From assembly GCA_030704615.1 (NCBI GenBank), contig CM060733.1, positions 16,430,001 through 16,494,000 on the forward strand: a stretch of DNA of 64,000 nt, read 5' to 3'. The stretch comes from Takakia lepidozioides (lineage: Eukaryota > Streptophyta > Takakiopsida > Takakiales > Takakiaceae). The notes beneath the pieces are model-generated. The model was not told the origin of the DNA and did not search any database. It worked only from the letters and a program-made list of their open reading frames with translations. The position numbers and the translations under genes were made by a program. Below, in pieces: positions 23,701 through 34,029 of the stretch. The number at the start of each line of letters is the position of its first letter. Positions within the stretch are counted from its first letter, which is position 1.

Positions 23701-25394
23701 TCAATTGGTTTGCTCTTTTGCAATGATTTAGTCAACAGCATTTATTCTTGATTGCACGTTGTTGATGACCAATGATTGGGATGGTTCTTTATTGCAGGAG
23801 CTAGCATCAATGATGGAGGGGGGATCCCAAGCACGATGGGGAAACCACATGGGCTACCTGATTCTTCCAATTCCTCTAAAGCACCATAGAAGTATACTCA
23901 ATCAAGTACGGGCAGCCAAGAAAATTGGTGACCAGAGGAAGGCATCACTTGAAGGCATTTTCACATACTGGAGTGGAGCATTGCTCATGCGGATGATTGG
24001 GGCACATGTAAGACCTCTTTTTCTCTTGTTTCCTCTGGTATTTACCTGTGTTTTATTTCCGGTTTGTAGTGCCAAGATAGTCTTTGCTCCAGTTTTCCAT
24101 CCAAACCCTTTTCTATTTCATGTCTTTTGCCTGTCGCCTTTGATTTAGCTTGGAAGCTACCCAATCTCACAACAAAAATCCATTTCTATCGAGGGACATT
24201 CTTGGTTCTCCGTGATGACAGAATCCTGCAGCCCAATTACCTTTTGGCGCCTTTATCTCCTTCCCTCCTGAGGGCATTGGGGCAGTTCAGGGTGGGCTCC
24301 CTCAATCTACGGATAGAGACTGGCATTTGGGAAAACCTGCAACGGGAGGACCACTATGAGGATCCTGCTTGGCAGCTTACCTGCACGAGGCCTTGACCCT
24401 TAGGCAATCCCTTGAGCAGTAAATGCTTTTGGGCTATTTTTTGGCTCTGGTTTTGTTTCCTCTCTCTTGGTTTTTCCATTTTGTCCCATAAGCTCTTGGA
24501 GCTTTCTGCGGACGAAGTACCATTTCATTTCATTTAGCTATTTCTACTACTGAGGACATCAAAGAGTGAATCTTCCTTACGGCCAACATATGATGGCCTC
24601 CGACGCATGCTTCCAGAAGGGCACTGGCAGTGGTAATCTGTGGGATGTTTCATAGCCTGTTCTACTGATGACAAATACACGATCTTGTATGAGGCTGACT
24701 GGTAGTTACTGGACCTGCTGTTGCATATGGATTATTGAAGTGCATTGAGGATATTACTTCTCTTGAAAGGCTAAATGCCCAAATAGATAATCAGCTCATT
24801 TGTTTTCATGCAGCTTGCAGAAGTGATCACACGCCGAGCAACACTACACACCACATTATCAGTGTCAAATGTTCTTGGACCCATGGAGCCTGTCACACTT
24901 GGTGGCAACCCAGTCACTTATATCCTTCCAATGACCGTTGGACATCCACAGGTGGGAACTATGTCCATGTCAGTGCCATCTTGCACCTAGACTGCACTCT
25001 TAGTTGGAATGGCAAACCTTGAAGGCTGCCTGAGGAGAATGAAACGAAGATGATGCAAATCAACAAATATAATCAGATGCAGGAATTCAATTGGTAGGAG
25101 GTGGTGCATTGGGGATAGGCTGCAAGTAGAATGTATGTAGGCATTAATTTCTCTTTTTGTTGCTTCCTTAGTGACAAACCAGAGTAGGAGATGCGTTACC
25201 TGGCCTTGTTTCAGCATCCTAACAAGTTGTGGTGGTGTGTGCAGGCACTATGCATTTACTTGCAGACGTATATGGGGAAGGCAAACTTGATAGTTATGAC
25301 ATGCAGAGACCTCATCCCTGACCCAGAGACCATTGTTCGATATTCTGTGGATGCTCTCCAGGAGATGAAAAAGGCAGCGGTGTCTGCTTGGTGA
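20291..25394 (+). CDS. WSD1-like: WSD1-type wax ester synthase / diacylglycerol O-acyltransferase
   Basis: The enzyme is expected to esterify fatty acyl-CoA with fatty alcohols (wax esters) or diacylglycerol at ER membranes. Seven exons join in frame: 20291-20551, 21854-22495, 23098-23214, 23431-23622, 23798-24007, 24814-24951 and 25245-25394. They give 569 residues. The catalytic HHxxxDG motif is present as HHSLGDG at residues 166-172, on the second exon. A hydrophobic segment (VVIIWNTLLGITNFLATVLW) at about 240-260 could be a membrane anchor. The C-terminal DUF1298 half shows RWGNHMGYLILPIPL, SNVLGPMEPV and DPETIVRYSVDAL. An in-frame TAG lies just upstream of the chosen ATG. No lesion is seen. 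Intron 1 carries a (CT)n microsatellite and intron 5 a LINE fragment. Confidence 0.92.
20683..20746 (+). repeat. (CT)n microsatellite in WSD intron 1
   Basis: This is an uninterrupted run of about 32 CT units inside the first intron of the WSD gene, followed by cggcagcttaccctttaccc. It is likely length-polymorphic. Confidence 0.95.
24136..24396 (+). pseudogene. LINE (non-LTR retrotransposon) ORF2 C-terminal fragment in WSD intron 5
   Basis: An open frame contains LLRALGQFRVGSLNLRIETG followed by W...REDHYEDPAW. The pattern (L-x-x-F-R-x-x-S-x-x-L-x-I-E-x-G-x-W) is the conserved block after the reverse transcriptase in plant-type LINE ORF2 proteins. The Cys-rich knuckle that normally follows is not seen, and the frame stops within 30 residues. 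It is a truncated, inactive fragment on the same strand as the host gene. Confidence 0.55.
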
Positions 25395-25412
25395 GTTGCA
25401 ACAGTAAACTCC

Positions 25413-26110
25413 CTATTAACCATGTTGAAATGTGGCTGTTGTTCTGTTCCCACACACCTGACGCATGATGCTATGCAGTGTAGAACTGAAAGCTCCCCAG
25501 TCTCCTGGCATTCATGGGATGCAGCTATTTGATGTCTAGATAGTCATGTGCAGTGTAGGATTATACTTGGATTGAGGGACATACTAGAGGAAATAAAGGT
25601 CTGAGTTAAGCCATTGTGCCATACAGAACAAGACCCAAATAGACCCAAAGTTTCCTCACCGGTTGTGTGGTTCTTTCAGAATGCCAAGAGGTAAGAAAAG
25701 AAAAAAGCAAACTTAATAACATCTCTTGTCCATGTCAAAAGTTCTCATTTTTTGTCTAGACATTGTCCTGGGACAAAACATACCGGGAGTATCTACTGCT
25801 TGTGAGGCACTAAGAAACCGCAGACATACGATCACATACATATTTGCAATAAATTTGCCTAGTTCCAGGAAATAAGCACTCTCGAATACAAGATACAAGC
25901 ACTATCTTGGTAGATCCTGATGTCTGCTGTCACGAGAGCACAAACAAGAATATGTCAACCAAGATATCAGAGTTAGTTTTGAAGCATTTTATTGAGAACC
26001 AAAGGGTAGAACCATTTTCAACTCTTTCCAAACCCTGCACCAGTGGTTCTTAGTTTAGAAGAGTAGGGGCCATTCACAAGGTATCAATCCTATGCATACC
26101 CATTTTCCCT
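25413..26110 (+). repeat. Source copy of the duplicated WSD 3' flank
   Basis: This is the uninterrupted partner of 14893-16500. It starts 19 bases past the WSD stop codon and preserves the empty site of the Helitron-like insertion at about 25842/25843. It is likely the 3' UTR plus flank of the gene. Confidence 0.75.
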
Positions 26111-26367
26111 CATGTGAGGTTACGGTTCACTGGGCCAGATTTAAGACATGGACCGCTCTTTTAGTGACTATAAAGGTGTGGTGGGAGGGAACAGAATTAG
26201 CCAGACGATGTGCTGACTGATTGCAAGATGGTGGAGCTGGGCGTTGACAACAGGATCGATGAGAATAGGAAATGCGGACATGTTCGATAATGAGGCTTGC
26301 AACCAGTTTTCTTAATTGATTTACCTCACCTGTGTATAATATATGCATATGGAGGTAGGTTCTGTCC

Positions 26368-26439
26368 CTTTTGTTCCCGCTCAAACTGGGCGCGGGGTCA
26401 ATGGCCACAAGGCTACGGCAAACAACGTCTTATGAGTAC
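26368..26439 (+). repeat. Short dispersed repeat, copy 1
   Basis: The sequence from 'ctttttgttcccgctcaaa' through ggccacaaggctacggca to 'gtcttatgagtac' recurs at 27809-27885, and its second half recurs at 13207-13236 (ggctacggcaacaatgtctt then atgagta). It is probably an old retroelement or SINE fragment. Confidence 0.6.
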
Positions 26440-27808
26440 AATATATGCATATGGAATGCAAAATTCTGTTCTTTGGGAAATCACATATATTGCTATTTGT
26501 ACTTGGTGGTTTGTAAATTGGATGCATATGTTTTTGGCTGTCACTATTTGTACCCAGGTTAGTAACTTGCTACCAGTCCGCATCTTGAAAATCATATTTC
26601 TATTGAAACCCGACTGGTATAAAACGTTGTTAAAGTATTATCAGGACCCAGCTGGTACACAAGAAATCAGTTCCCCCCTCTCCCCCCAACAGTGCACATT
26701 CATTGAGGAACTTGGAGGCAATGTTGGAACACTGAGCAGCTGGCTGGCTAGCTAGCTACCCTCATATGTCTATTGCTGATATTTGTTTACACATGCAAAT
26801 TGACGATGAAGGAAACCGTGTCGAGGTGACTTGCCGTTGGCTTTCTTGCCCTGATTTCCCCAAGTTGTAACTAGTTGCTCATGGTTCGTAACCCTATTGC
26901 TTGCGAATGTGTGTTGTGTTTGATCTGAGAGTGTCTGCAATGCTTTCCAAGTTAACTAATAGTAGTTTGTGTCGTTGCTGGCTTGTTTTGTTGCCCGCTA
27001 CCTGTTAAGGAAGTGATTTTCTTTGCATACTCTGGTACATAATATTCTTTGATGTCCTACATGTCTCAGGCCATTTTGTTTGGCTATGGGGACACGGGAT
27101 CAGCTGCCACAGCTCTTAAAGGAAATTGATCCGGAGCTAGAGTGTGCGAAACCGTTTTTGAAGCACTAAATCCAATACTGTGGATGGGTTTGAACCTGTG
27201 AGCAATAATGATCTTCAAGGTATTGGGTTGGCAGTTGAAGATGTTGTCATGATTTATTTGCAATATCATCCAGCTTCCATGGCAGGTATGTGTTCTATTG
27301 TCCATGACCCTGTTTCCGGTTTGCCTGAAGCATGGTTCACTTTTGAAGTCCACTGTGCAAAAGTCCAATCAAAGCTTTACCAAGGTTGAATAATTAACTT
27401 GTATGATGAGAGGCTCGGTAAACCTGGTTCTCTCTAGTTCTACTTTCCGGTGGTTCTTTCCTTGATTCTCATCATCATATCACCTCGCTCATTTATTTTA
27501 TGTTTGTTAATGTTTCAGGACACCTATAATATTGTTGCTTCTTTTTTACAACTTTCTGCAATCATTGTGGAGTTATTTGAATTTTTTGAAACATTATGAT
27601 CACATTCTGTGGGTCCCTGCACCTCTGTTCTCCAACTTTCAAAATCTCTAAAAGCCCTGGCCCTGTTGGGTCTAATTGGTGGGCAGCTCACACAGAAGAT
27701 TAATAGGTGCATGAAGGGTTTTCTAGAGGGAATCTGGAAAGCCCAAACCAATTGTTTATACCAAGGTAAGTCCCGAGCCTAAAGTGAGCCCCTAACAAAG
27801 GTAATGTC

Positions 27809-27885
27809 TGTTCCCCCTTGTTCTGTCCAAATTGGGCATGGGCTCTATGCCCACAAGGCTATGGCAATGAACGTCTCATGAGTAC
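27809..27885 (+). repeat. Short dispersed repeat, copy 2
   Basis: This is homologous to 26368-26439: ttgttctgtccaaattgggc, then cccacaaggctatggcaatg, then gtctcatgagtac. No coding capacity is seen. Confidence 0.6.
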
Positions 27886-29628
27886 ATTCTGCTTTTGTCC
27901 AATATTTGACTCCTGAAATGATGCTTTATATCAGTAGGATTGTGAAGAGTTTATATTTGTCAAAATAAGTTAGAACCTGATAAATCAACCACTAAGTTAG
28001 TTGGGCAGTTGGTGTGAGAGTAACTAGGTTCTAGCTTGAACCAACCATGGAATTGTTGAAACCAGAGGTTCTCCTGAGTTGTGCTGACCAGCTTCATATG
28101 GATCATTAAGGCTTCTGGATGGGCCTGATTATGCACAAGTCAATTTTTGCTGCAGACTAGGTGAGTATTCAAAAGTAGTTTTAGGCCTCAACAACTTTCC
28201 TGGTTATTTGTTACATGTTAACCTCTGCACCTAGTGTTCTTTGCTAGGGTCATGGGGATCACAGGTTTACGGATTTTTAATCTGCTTTTCCCTTAAACCA
28301 CTCTGCATACATACATGTAGTGGCAGTGCCACTTCAGGGCGGAGTAGGAAACGGCTGAGACAAGACCAAAAAAAAAATATAGACCCCTCATAATTATGGT
28401 GTCTCTTCACCACAAGGGTGACTGCCTTCCAGCTGAAAGGTGGACACCTTCATGACACACCACACGGTGGTTTCAACCCACATCCAACGTGGTATATGCC
28501 CATTACCACTGCATGCTGGTTGACGGGACACGTCCATTGACATGGTTTGTGCAAGGCTTACCCAGGTTGGACGATTTTTTGAGGTGTACCCCCTGATGAA
28601 ATGTCACGGCCTGAGACCAGGACAAATCATCCATGGGGCTCTGCTACCGAACCTTTTGTAGGCAAACCAAGACTTCCAGTGCAATCAATTGGTGAGTTCA
28701 CTTGTGTACATGGGTGGACTAGGAATACTCACAAAATGACTCAATTGGGGAAACAATGTTTTTATGATAGGGCTTAAAAACCCTATACATTTGCAAGCTC
28801 TTCAAAGGCCCTCTTCGTGCCTGTAACACTACATGTTGTTGTTTGATTTGAAAGAGATGGAGGCACACATGAATGCTATTGTGTTTTTTGTGGTAGAAGT
28901 GGGTTTCCACTGTTGGAGTGGCTAGGACAAGTTTGAGGCTCCCAATTGTGGAGAAATGGTTGGACTGGATGGTTGGACCAGTTTAGACCATGATATCATG
29001 CACAATGAAAGCATGAACGTAGCATATTCAAATTTTGCAACTGACACATTCTCCTTGGGAGTGATGTTACCTTCGATTGCAAGAGACAAGGGGTTCTGCC
29101 AGTAAGTGTTTCATGAAAGTACAATCTATACACATCAAAATTTTCCCAAAATTCGCTTGTGGAGGGGATATATAAATGATGTTGGTGCTTACAGCACAAA
29201 GTCTACAACATTTTTGTTCTTGTTTCATTTTTCCTCAGTTAATCATAGAAGTTTTACCTCCTTTCTGTTCCATCTTTTCCCTCGTTCTCTCCTTCACTAG
29301 AACTGGCCACAAGATTTCCGGAGTTGGTGTCTTGCGTTCAGAGTGGAGCTTACCATCGTCCTGAGCTCTAGGCCTGCTTTGGACGAGAAGTTGCACGATT
29401 CACTGTGAGGTTGACCTGTACTTACTCTTTTTTTGCTAGATAGAGGTTTGTTCCCATTTGAGACCTATACCTTCAGATTTTTTCTTTGGGATCTCTTGGT
29501 TAGAGGGTCAAAACTGTTCATCTTGCACCAGGTTGTGTATATATTCGTGGAAATTGTATATAGTTTTGTTTGTTCTTCACTAGCAAATAGTTATTACGAT
29601 GTTTTCCACTGGAAGATAATAGGAATAA

Positions 29629-30338
29629 TGTAAGAACTTAATGCGAGCGCATCAGGTCGGTCCAGCCTTGACACCCCGTACCGCCGGTTCTCCGCCTCCG
29701 GCAGCCATCAACAGGCAGCCGGCGGGCTCGGTCAATTCCTCCCCACCCCCCGCTATCATCCCATCGGCGTCGCCGCCCCCGGCGCATCGTCGCAGCCCGC
29801 GTCGTCGTTCTGCGACTCTAGTCCGCCAATTCCCTGCAACCCTCTCATCCTGTAACCCACGCCCCCGTAACCCCTTGCACGTCAGCCCCTGTAACCCCCA
29901 CCCCGGGTGTAACCCTCATTCCATGTAACCCTATGTAACTCCGCCAAGTGTAACCCTCAGCCCATGTGACCCTTTGAACCTGTGCAACCCATGTAACCCC
30001 ACGCAACCCTCTGTAACCCATGTAACCTTTGTCGTGCGCATACATGTCGCTACACAACTACATCGCTGTCCAAAACCACACAACACATGTGCACACCAAA
30101 CACTAGTCTATCACTAGTCCACCACTAGTGCACCACTAGGCTGTCACTAGACAACCACTAGTGAAGCCACTAGTCCACCACTAAGCTGTCACTAGCTACC
30201 ACTAGTGCAGCCACCAGTCCAACCACTAGGCTGTCACTAGCCACCACTAGTGCAGCCACTAGTCCAACCACTAGGCTGCCACTTGCCACCACTAGTGCAG
30301 CCACTAGTCCATCACTAGGCTGCCACTAGTCCATCACA
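29629..30338 (-). repeat. 3' LTR of the gypsy element
   Basis: On the minus strand it starts TGTGATGGACTAGTGG and ends TTCTTACA, with TG...CA ends, over 710 bp. It is preceded by a G-rich tract. It contains two internal tandem repeats: a GTAACCC-type array (about 29850-30030 on the plus strand) and a CCACTAGTGCAGCCACTAGTC-type array (about 30105-30338). The boundaries are inferred from TG/CA and the polypurine tract because no second LTR is in the window to compare. Confidence 0.6.
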
Positions 30339-30340
30339 AT

Positions 30341-30354
30341 CGCCCCCCTAGCTG
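30341..30354 (-). other. Polypurine tract
   Basis: On the minus strand the sequence is agctaggggggcgat immediately before the LTR start. This is the usual priming site for plus-strand DNA in LTR retrotransposons. Confidence 0.5.
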
Positions 30355-30599
30355 GCGCTTAGATCTTTCTAAGTCCAGGTAGCCACAAAGATATGATAGT
30401 GGTCATAGTCTCACTAAGTCCTCCACCACTGTCCCTACTACATTCAAACTCGATAGATCAAGATGCCAGGTACAAGAGTTGCCCCATCGTTAGTCGCCGT
30501 CTTGCAATCTGTGAACTTCAGCCTGAGATCTCGGGTATTGACTCCTATGAGCTTGGATTCCCATGTCTTTTTAGCTGCCACTAGTCATATCCACTGCCA

Positions 30600-30815
30600 C
30601 TATCCCAAGCAGTGTGGACATAACCAATCTCCATCAGGAACCCTCTCAAGAGGTGGTATCAAGCATCCCATGTGCCAACCTCTTGAGCATCGATCACATA
30701 CCAGCATAGTGGCGACACCACGAGCATGCCCACATAGCATGCAACGCAGCCCTGCAGGTACCACTGCAAGGTTGGGATCTATCCTCCCATCCACATGTGG
30801 AAGGTGACATGACGC
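30600..30815 (-). other. PHD zinc finger at the integrase C-terminus
   Basis: The last ~70 residues contain CMLCGHARG, then LVCDRCSRGWHMGC, then DGDWLCPHC. This is a complete C4-H-C3 ligand set with the tryptophan expected of methyl-lysine-reading PHD fingers. Many gypsy integrases carry a chromodomain at this place. A PHD finger there would plausibly do the same job of reading chromatin to choose insertion sites. The function is inferred. Confidence 0.8.
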
Positions 30816-33690
30816 ACAATTGCGCACATGGTCCTTCCATACCATGCCATCTCGACCCTCCAGAATCAACACTCCTGAAGGCAACACCTCCCTGACCCTT
30901 AGAATCACACGTCCCGCTGTGACATCCAAGGTTGTAGGCGCTGTCTGCTGCAGATACACATAGTCCCCAGGGTGGAAACGCCGAATACCTGGCCGATATC
31001 CCCCTCCACGTATAGTAACATACCTCAATGTGTCTCGGTGTTGGGCAATAGCAAGATTCTCAAAAGCCATAGGCATAACTCTCTTGAACAACTCTGCCCG
31101 CTGGGCATATGCTTGTGTCCACACATCCGGATCATCAAGGTTGAGGACTACTACAGCCTCCCTGCGAATAGACGCAGACAAATCTGGTTCTCGGCCAAAG
31201 AGAAAAAAATATGGTGAGAAAGAGGCAAGTGATGCTTGCTTGCTAAACCTGTAGCCCATGGCTAACCAAGGTACCTGAAGATCCCAATCTCCTAGTTGTC
31301 CCTTTTGCAAACCATACTTGCGCAAACCCCTCTTCACCGTCTGCACCACTCTCTCTGCCAAGCCATCGGCCTCAGGATGATCCCGAGAAGTGGTACGGTG
31401 GTCTATCAAGGCTTTATCACACAAAGCCTGAAACTCCCCCAAGAACTCTCTCCCTTGATCCGTGAGTACCTCAGCTGGAGCACCGAATTGGCTAAGCACA
31501 CGATTCAGGAATGCATACGTAGCCCCTTCACTAGCCTTGTCTGGCAATGGAACCAACTCAATCCACTTGGAGAAGTGCTTCACCATCACCAACACATATC
31601 TGTGGTGACGCATCGTTAGTGGCAAAGGCCCTGCAAAATCAAGACTCCACTTGTAGCCCAATCCCATGATGGGTAAATAATGCAACTGTGGTGTAGGGGC
31701 GTTGAATGCAACATGCACCCTGTCACACATCATGCACCTAGCCACGAACTGTTGCACCTCTGTGTGCATACCACACCACCAATACTGCCCCTGCAATAAA
31801 CTATGAGTGTGTCGCACTCCAAAATGCCCCAACTCCTCATGGGCATGCCGCACTAACGTCCGTGTACGCTGTGTTGGGTGAGGCACGATCCTCACCTGAC
31901 CATCCTCCCACACTCGAAGCAAGTGTATCTCCTCTCACTTGAACCTCTTGGCTCGTTGTAGGATTCGATCCCTCTCCTTGGCAGTCATACTAGCTGTCGT
32001 GTCTCCAGTGCGGAGGTAGTCCAACACAACCAAATCCTCATGTATATCTCTGGCACCACCTGGCTCATCACTAGCCTTAGGATCCTCAGACACTCCGTCT
32101 ACAGTCATCCCTGTTGTAGGTCCAACCTGACCTCCTGATGTAGATGCATGTCATCCCGGCACCATCTCCTCGTCCGTCTCACCATGCCACCGAGCTCCAA
32201 TGTCATCCTGTTGGCTCGTGCATGGATTGCGACTCAATCCATCCGCATTCCTATTGACCAAACCCGGTCGATGCACAATCTGAAAGTCATACTCTTGGAG
32301 TATAAGTGCCCACTGTGCAAGCTTCCCCGTAAGCTTGTCTGACTCCATCAACCACTTGAGTGGTTGGTGATCCGTGACAAAGGTGAAGAGATTGCCGTAT
32401 AGATAGCACCTGAAAGTGTGCCACGGTCCACACTGCAGCTAAGCACTCCTCCTCATATGAGCTATACTTAGACTCTGCATTGTTGTTCGAGCGGCTAGCA
32501 TAAGCCACTATAAACTCTTTTCCCTCATCATCCACCTTTGTGAGCACCGCTCCAAACCCCAACATGCTCCAATCTGTATGCAGCTGAAATGGACGCCCCC
32601 TGATAGGTCGTCTCAAGATGTGCGCCGAGGTCAACCTCGCCTTGAGCTCCTGAAAAAGCTCGCTCTTGCTCAACTTCCCACTGCCACTCATGGTCTACCT
32701 TGGTCAGCTTGGTTAGAGCCTTTGCAATAGCACTAAATCCCTTGACAAACCGTCTATAGTAGTTTGCCAACCCCATGAAAGCTCGAACTCGGCTCACATC
32801 CATGGGGCGTGGAATCTGTGCGATGGCCGCTACCTTAGTCTGTTGTACCCCCAATCCTCCAGGATATATCATGTGGCCCAGATACTCAATCTGATTGTGG
32901 AAGAACTTGCACTTCCCTGGATGTAATTTCAATCCGTGCGCTCTCAAGCGCTCAAACACCACCTAAAGGTGTCTCTCGTGCTCCTCCACCATAGCACTAA
33001 AGATGATGATGTCATCTATGTAGCACCGAGCCTCTACCCTTGCTAGAATCCTGTCCATGACTCTCTGGAACTCTACAGGAGCGTTCTTAAGCTCAAATGG
33101 TAAGAACCGCCACTGATATAGGCAATCCTTCCCGTGCTCATTGATCTCCCAGAATGTCGTCTTTTGCTTGTCCGCCTCCTTGATCGGTAACTGATGATAT
33201 CCGGACCACAAGTCCAAAGTGCTAAAGATCTTGGCATGTCCAATGGCATCAAAGATTTCCTCCCGTGTGGGCATGGCATACTTATCAGACTTGGTCTGAC
33301 GATTTACAGGCCGGTAATCACCGCACATACGTCTCTCCGTCCAATTGCCATAGACATCCTTCTTGGCTGGCATCACCGTGGCTGAAGCATACTCTCCACT
33401 AGAGAGCTCCACCAAACCAGCCTCCCAGAGATCTTGAGTCCTCATCTGAATCAAAGACCTCTCCATGTCACTGTATCTATAGGGTCTCCGAAAGATTAGC
33501 GTGTCTGTGGCCAACTCAATACGAATCTCATGACCCTTCAGTGCTCTCAAATCCTTCAAACTGAAGGCAAAGCAATTCCTGTAAGCCCTCAAAAACCGCC
33601 GTATACGTCGTCTCTCTCCTCCAGTGACAATGGGTCCAATGTCAGGCTTCCAATTGTCCTCCGTAACTGCAACCTTAAGTCCAGCAGACT
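30600..33690 (-). pseudogene. pol: Gypsy pol polyprotein (RT-RNase H-integrase-PHD), decayed
   Basis: Minus-strand segments in order are as follows. The RT (33592-32528) has FSTLDLWSGYHQ and the catalytic YIDD box. The RNase H (32691-32151) has the D-E-D residues at TDWSMLGFGAVLT, YEEECLAAVW and the remnant TDHQPL. The integrase (31922 to about 30830) has a HHCC finger (HAHEELGHFGVRHTH ... CMMCDRV) and the DDE residues at SLDFAGPLP, LTDQGREF and EADGLAE. A C-terminal PHD finger ends at 30600. Lesions are an in-frame TAG near 32963 where copy 2 has CAG, single-base insertions near 32680 and 32425, and a gap between 32151 and 31922. The RT N-terminal linker is frame-disrupted near 33690. It is not functional as it stands. 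Confidence 0.88.
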
Positions 33691-34022
33691 TAGAGGTAGA
33701 GGACGCGTCCCGTGGTTGCTATGCCCGCAACCTCTTGAGCAGTACTCCTTGCCTGCTCAGTCAATGACAAGGCCTCATCCTGCCCCATCATCTCATCCTT
33801 GAGAACCTCCTCAACCCGAGAAGAATCCCCAACCTCATCCATCACAGCCGCCTTGGCTGCCAACTCCCTCTGAACCTCGAGCACCTCCCACGTGTGCCAT
33901 GGATGTCTACACCCCGTGGTCCTCACCAGCTCGCCCCCACTCGCTGCCTGTACCGTCTCGGTAGGCAGAGAGACCATCAAGGGAACTGCACTCCGCACTC
34001 TACATTGCTCAGTCATACCCAA
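33690..34022 (-). pseudogene. Linker upstream of gypsy RT, frame-shifted
   Basis: This 110-residue minus-strand frame is rich in Glu, Val and Ala and shows no protease motif (no DTG/DSG). It leads into the RT part after a frame change at about 33690. It probably belongs to the polyprotein between gag-protease and RT. Homology to the rest of the element's 5' half ends here. Confidence 0.45.
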
Positions 34023-34029
34023 AACACAA

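Larger units (their letters stand above)
26110..29628. other. Intergenic region with no recognised gene
   Basis: I saw no convincing protein. A 70-residue open frame at 27180-27389 and several frames at 29100-29640 look plausible in composition but match no family I know. The region lies between the WSD gene and the first gypsy element and contains only the short dispersed repeats listed separately. Confidence 0.45.
29629..34022 (-). mobile_element. Ty3/gypsy LTR retrotransposon, 5'-truncated copy
   Basis: Reading on the minus strand, a linker, reverse transcriptase, RNase H, integrase and PHD finger are followed by a polypurine tract and a 3' LTR ending at 29629. Gag, protease and the 5' LTR are absent. 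On the right, homology ends at about 34020 in AT-rich repeat DNA. The domain order RT-RNH-INT identifies Ty3/gypsy. The second copy, on the plus strand at 61.3-64.0 kb, is about 90% similar by eye in pol. Confidence 0.85.

Noticed and set aside
24736-25022. Long open frames overlapping WSD exon 6
   Set aside because: They are shadows of the real exon in other frames. The 24814-24951 exon with DUF1298 text explains the openness.
27180-27389. 70-residue frame as an exon
   Set aside because: The composition is plausible but there is no recognisable domain and no partner exons.
29850-30030. Interstitial telomere repeat (GTAACCC versus plant CCCTAAA)
   Set aside because: The unit is not the plant telomere heptamer, and its register varies between 7 and 12 bases.
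30600-30815. Chromodomain at the gypsy integrase end
   Set aside because: The residues show eight Cys/His ligands in PHD order. No aromatic-cage chromodomain pattern is present.
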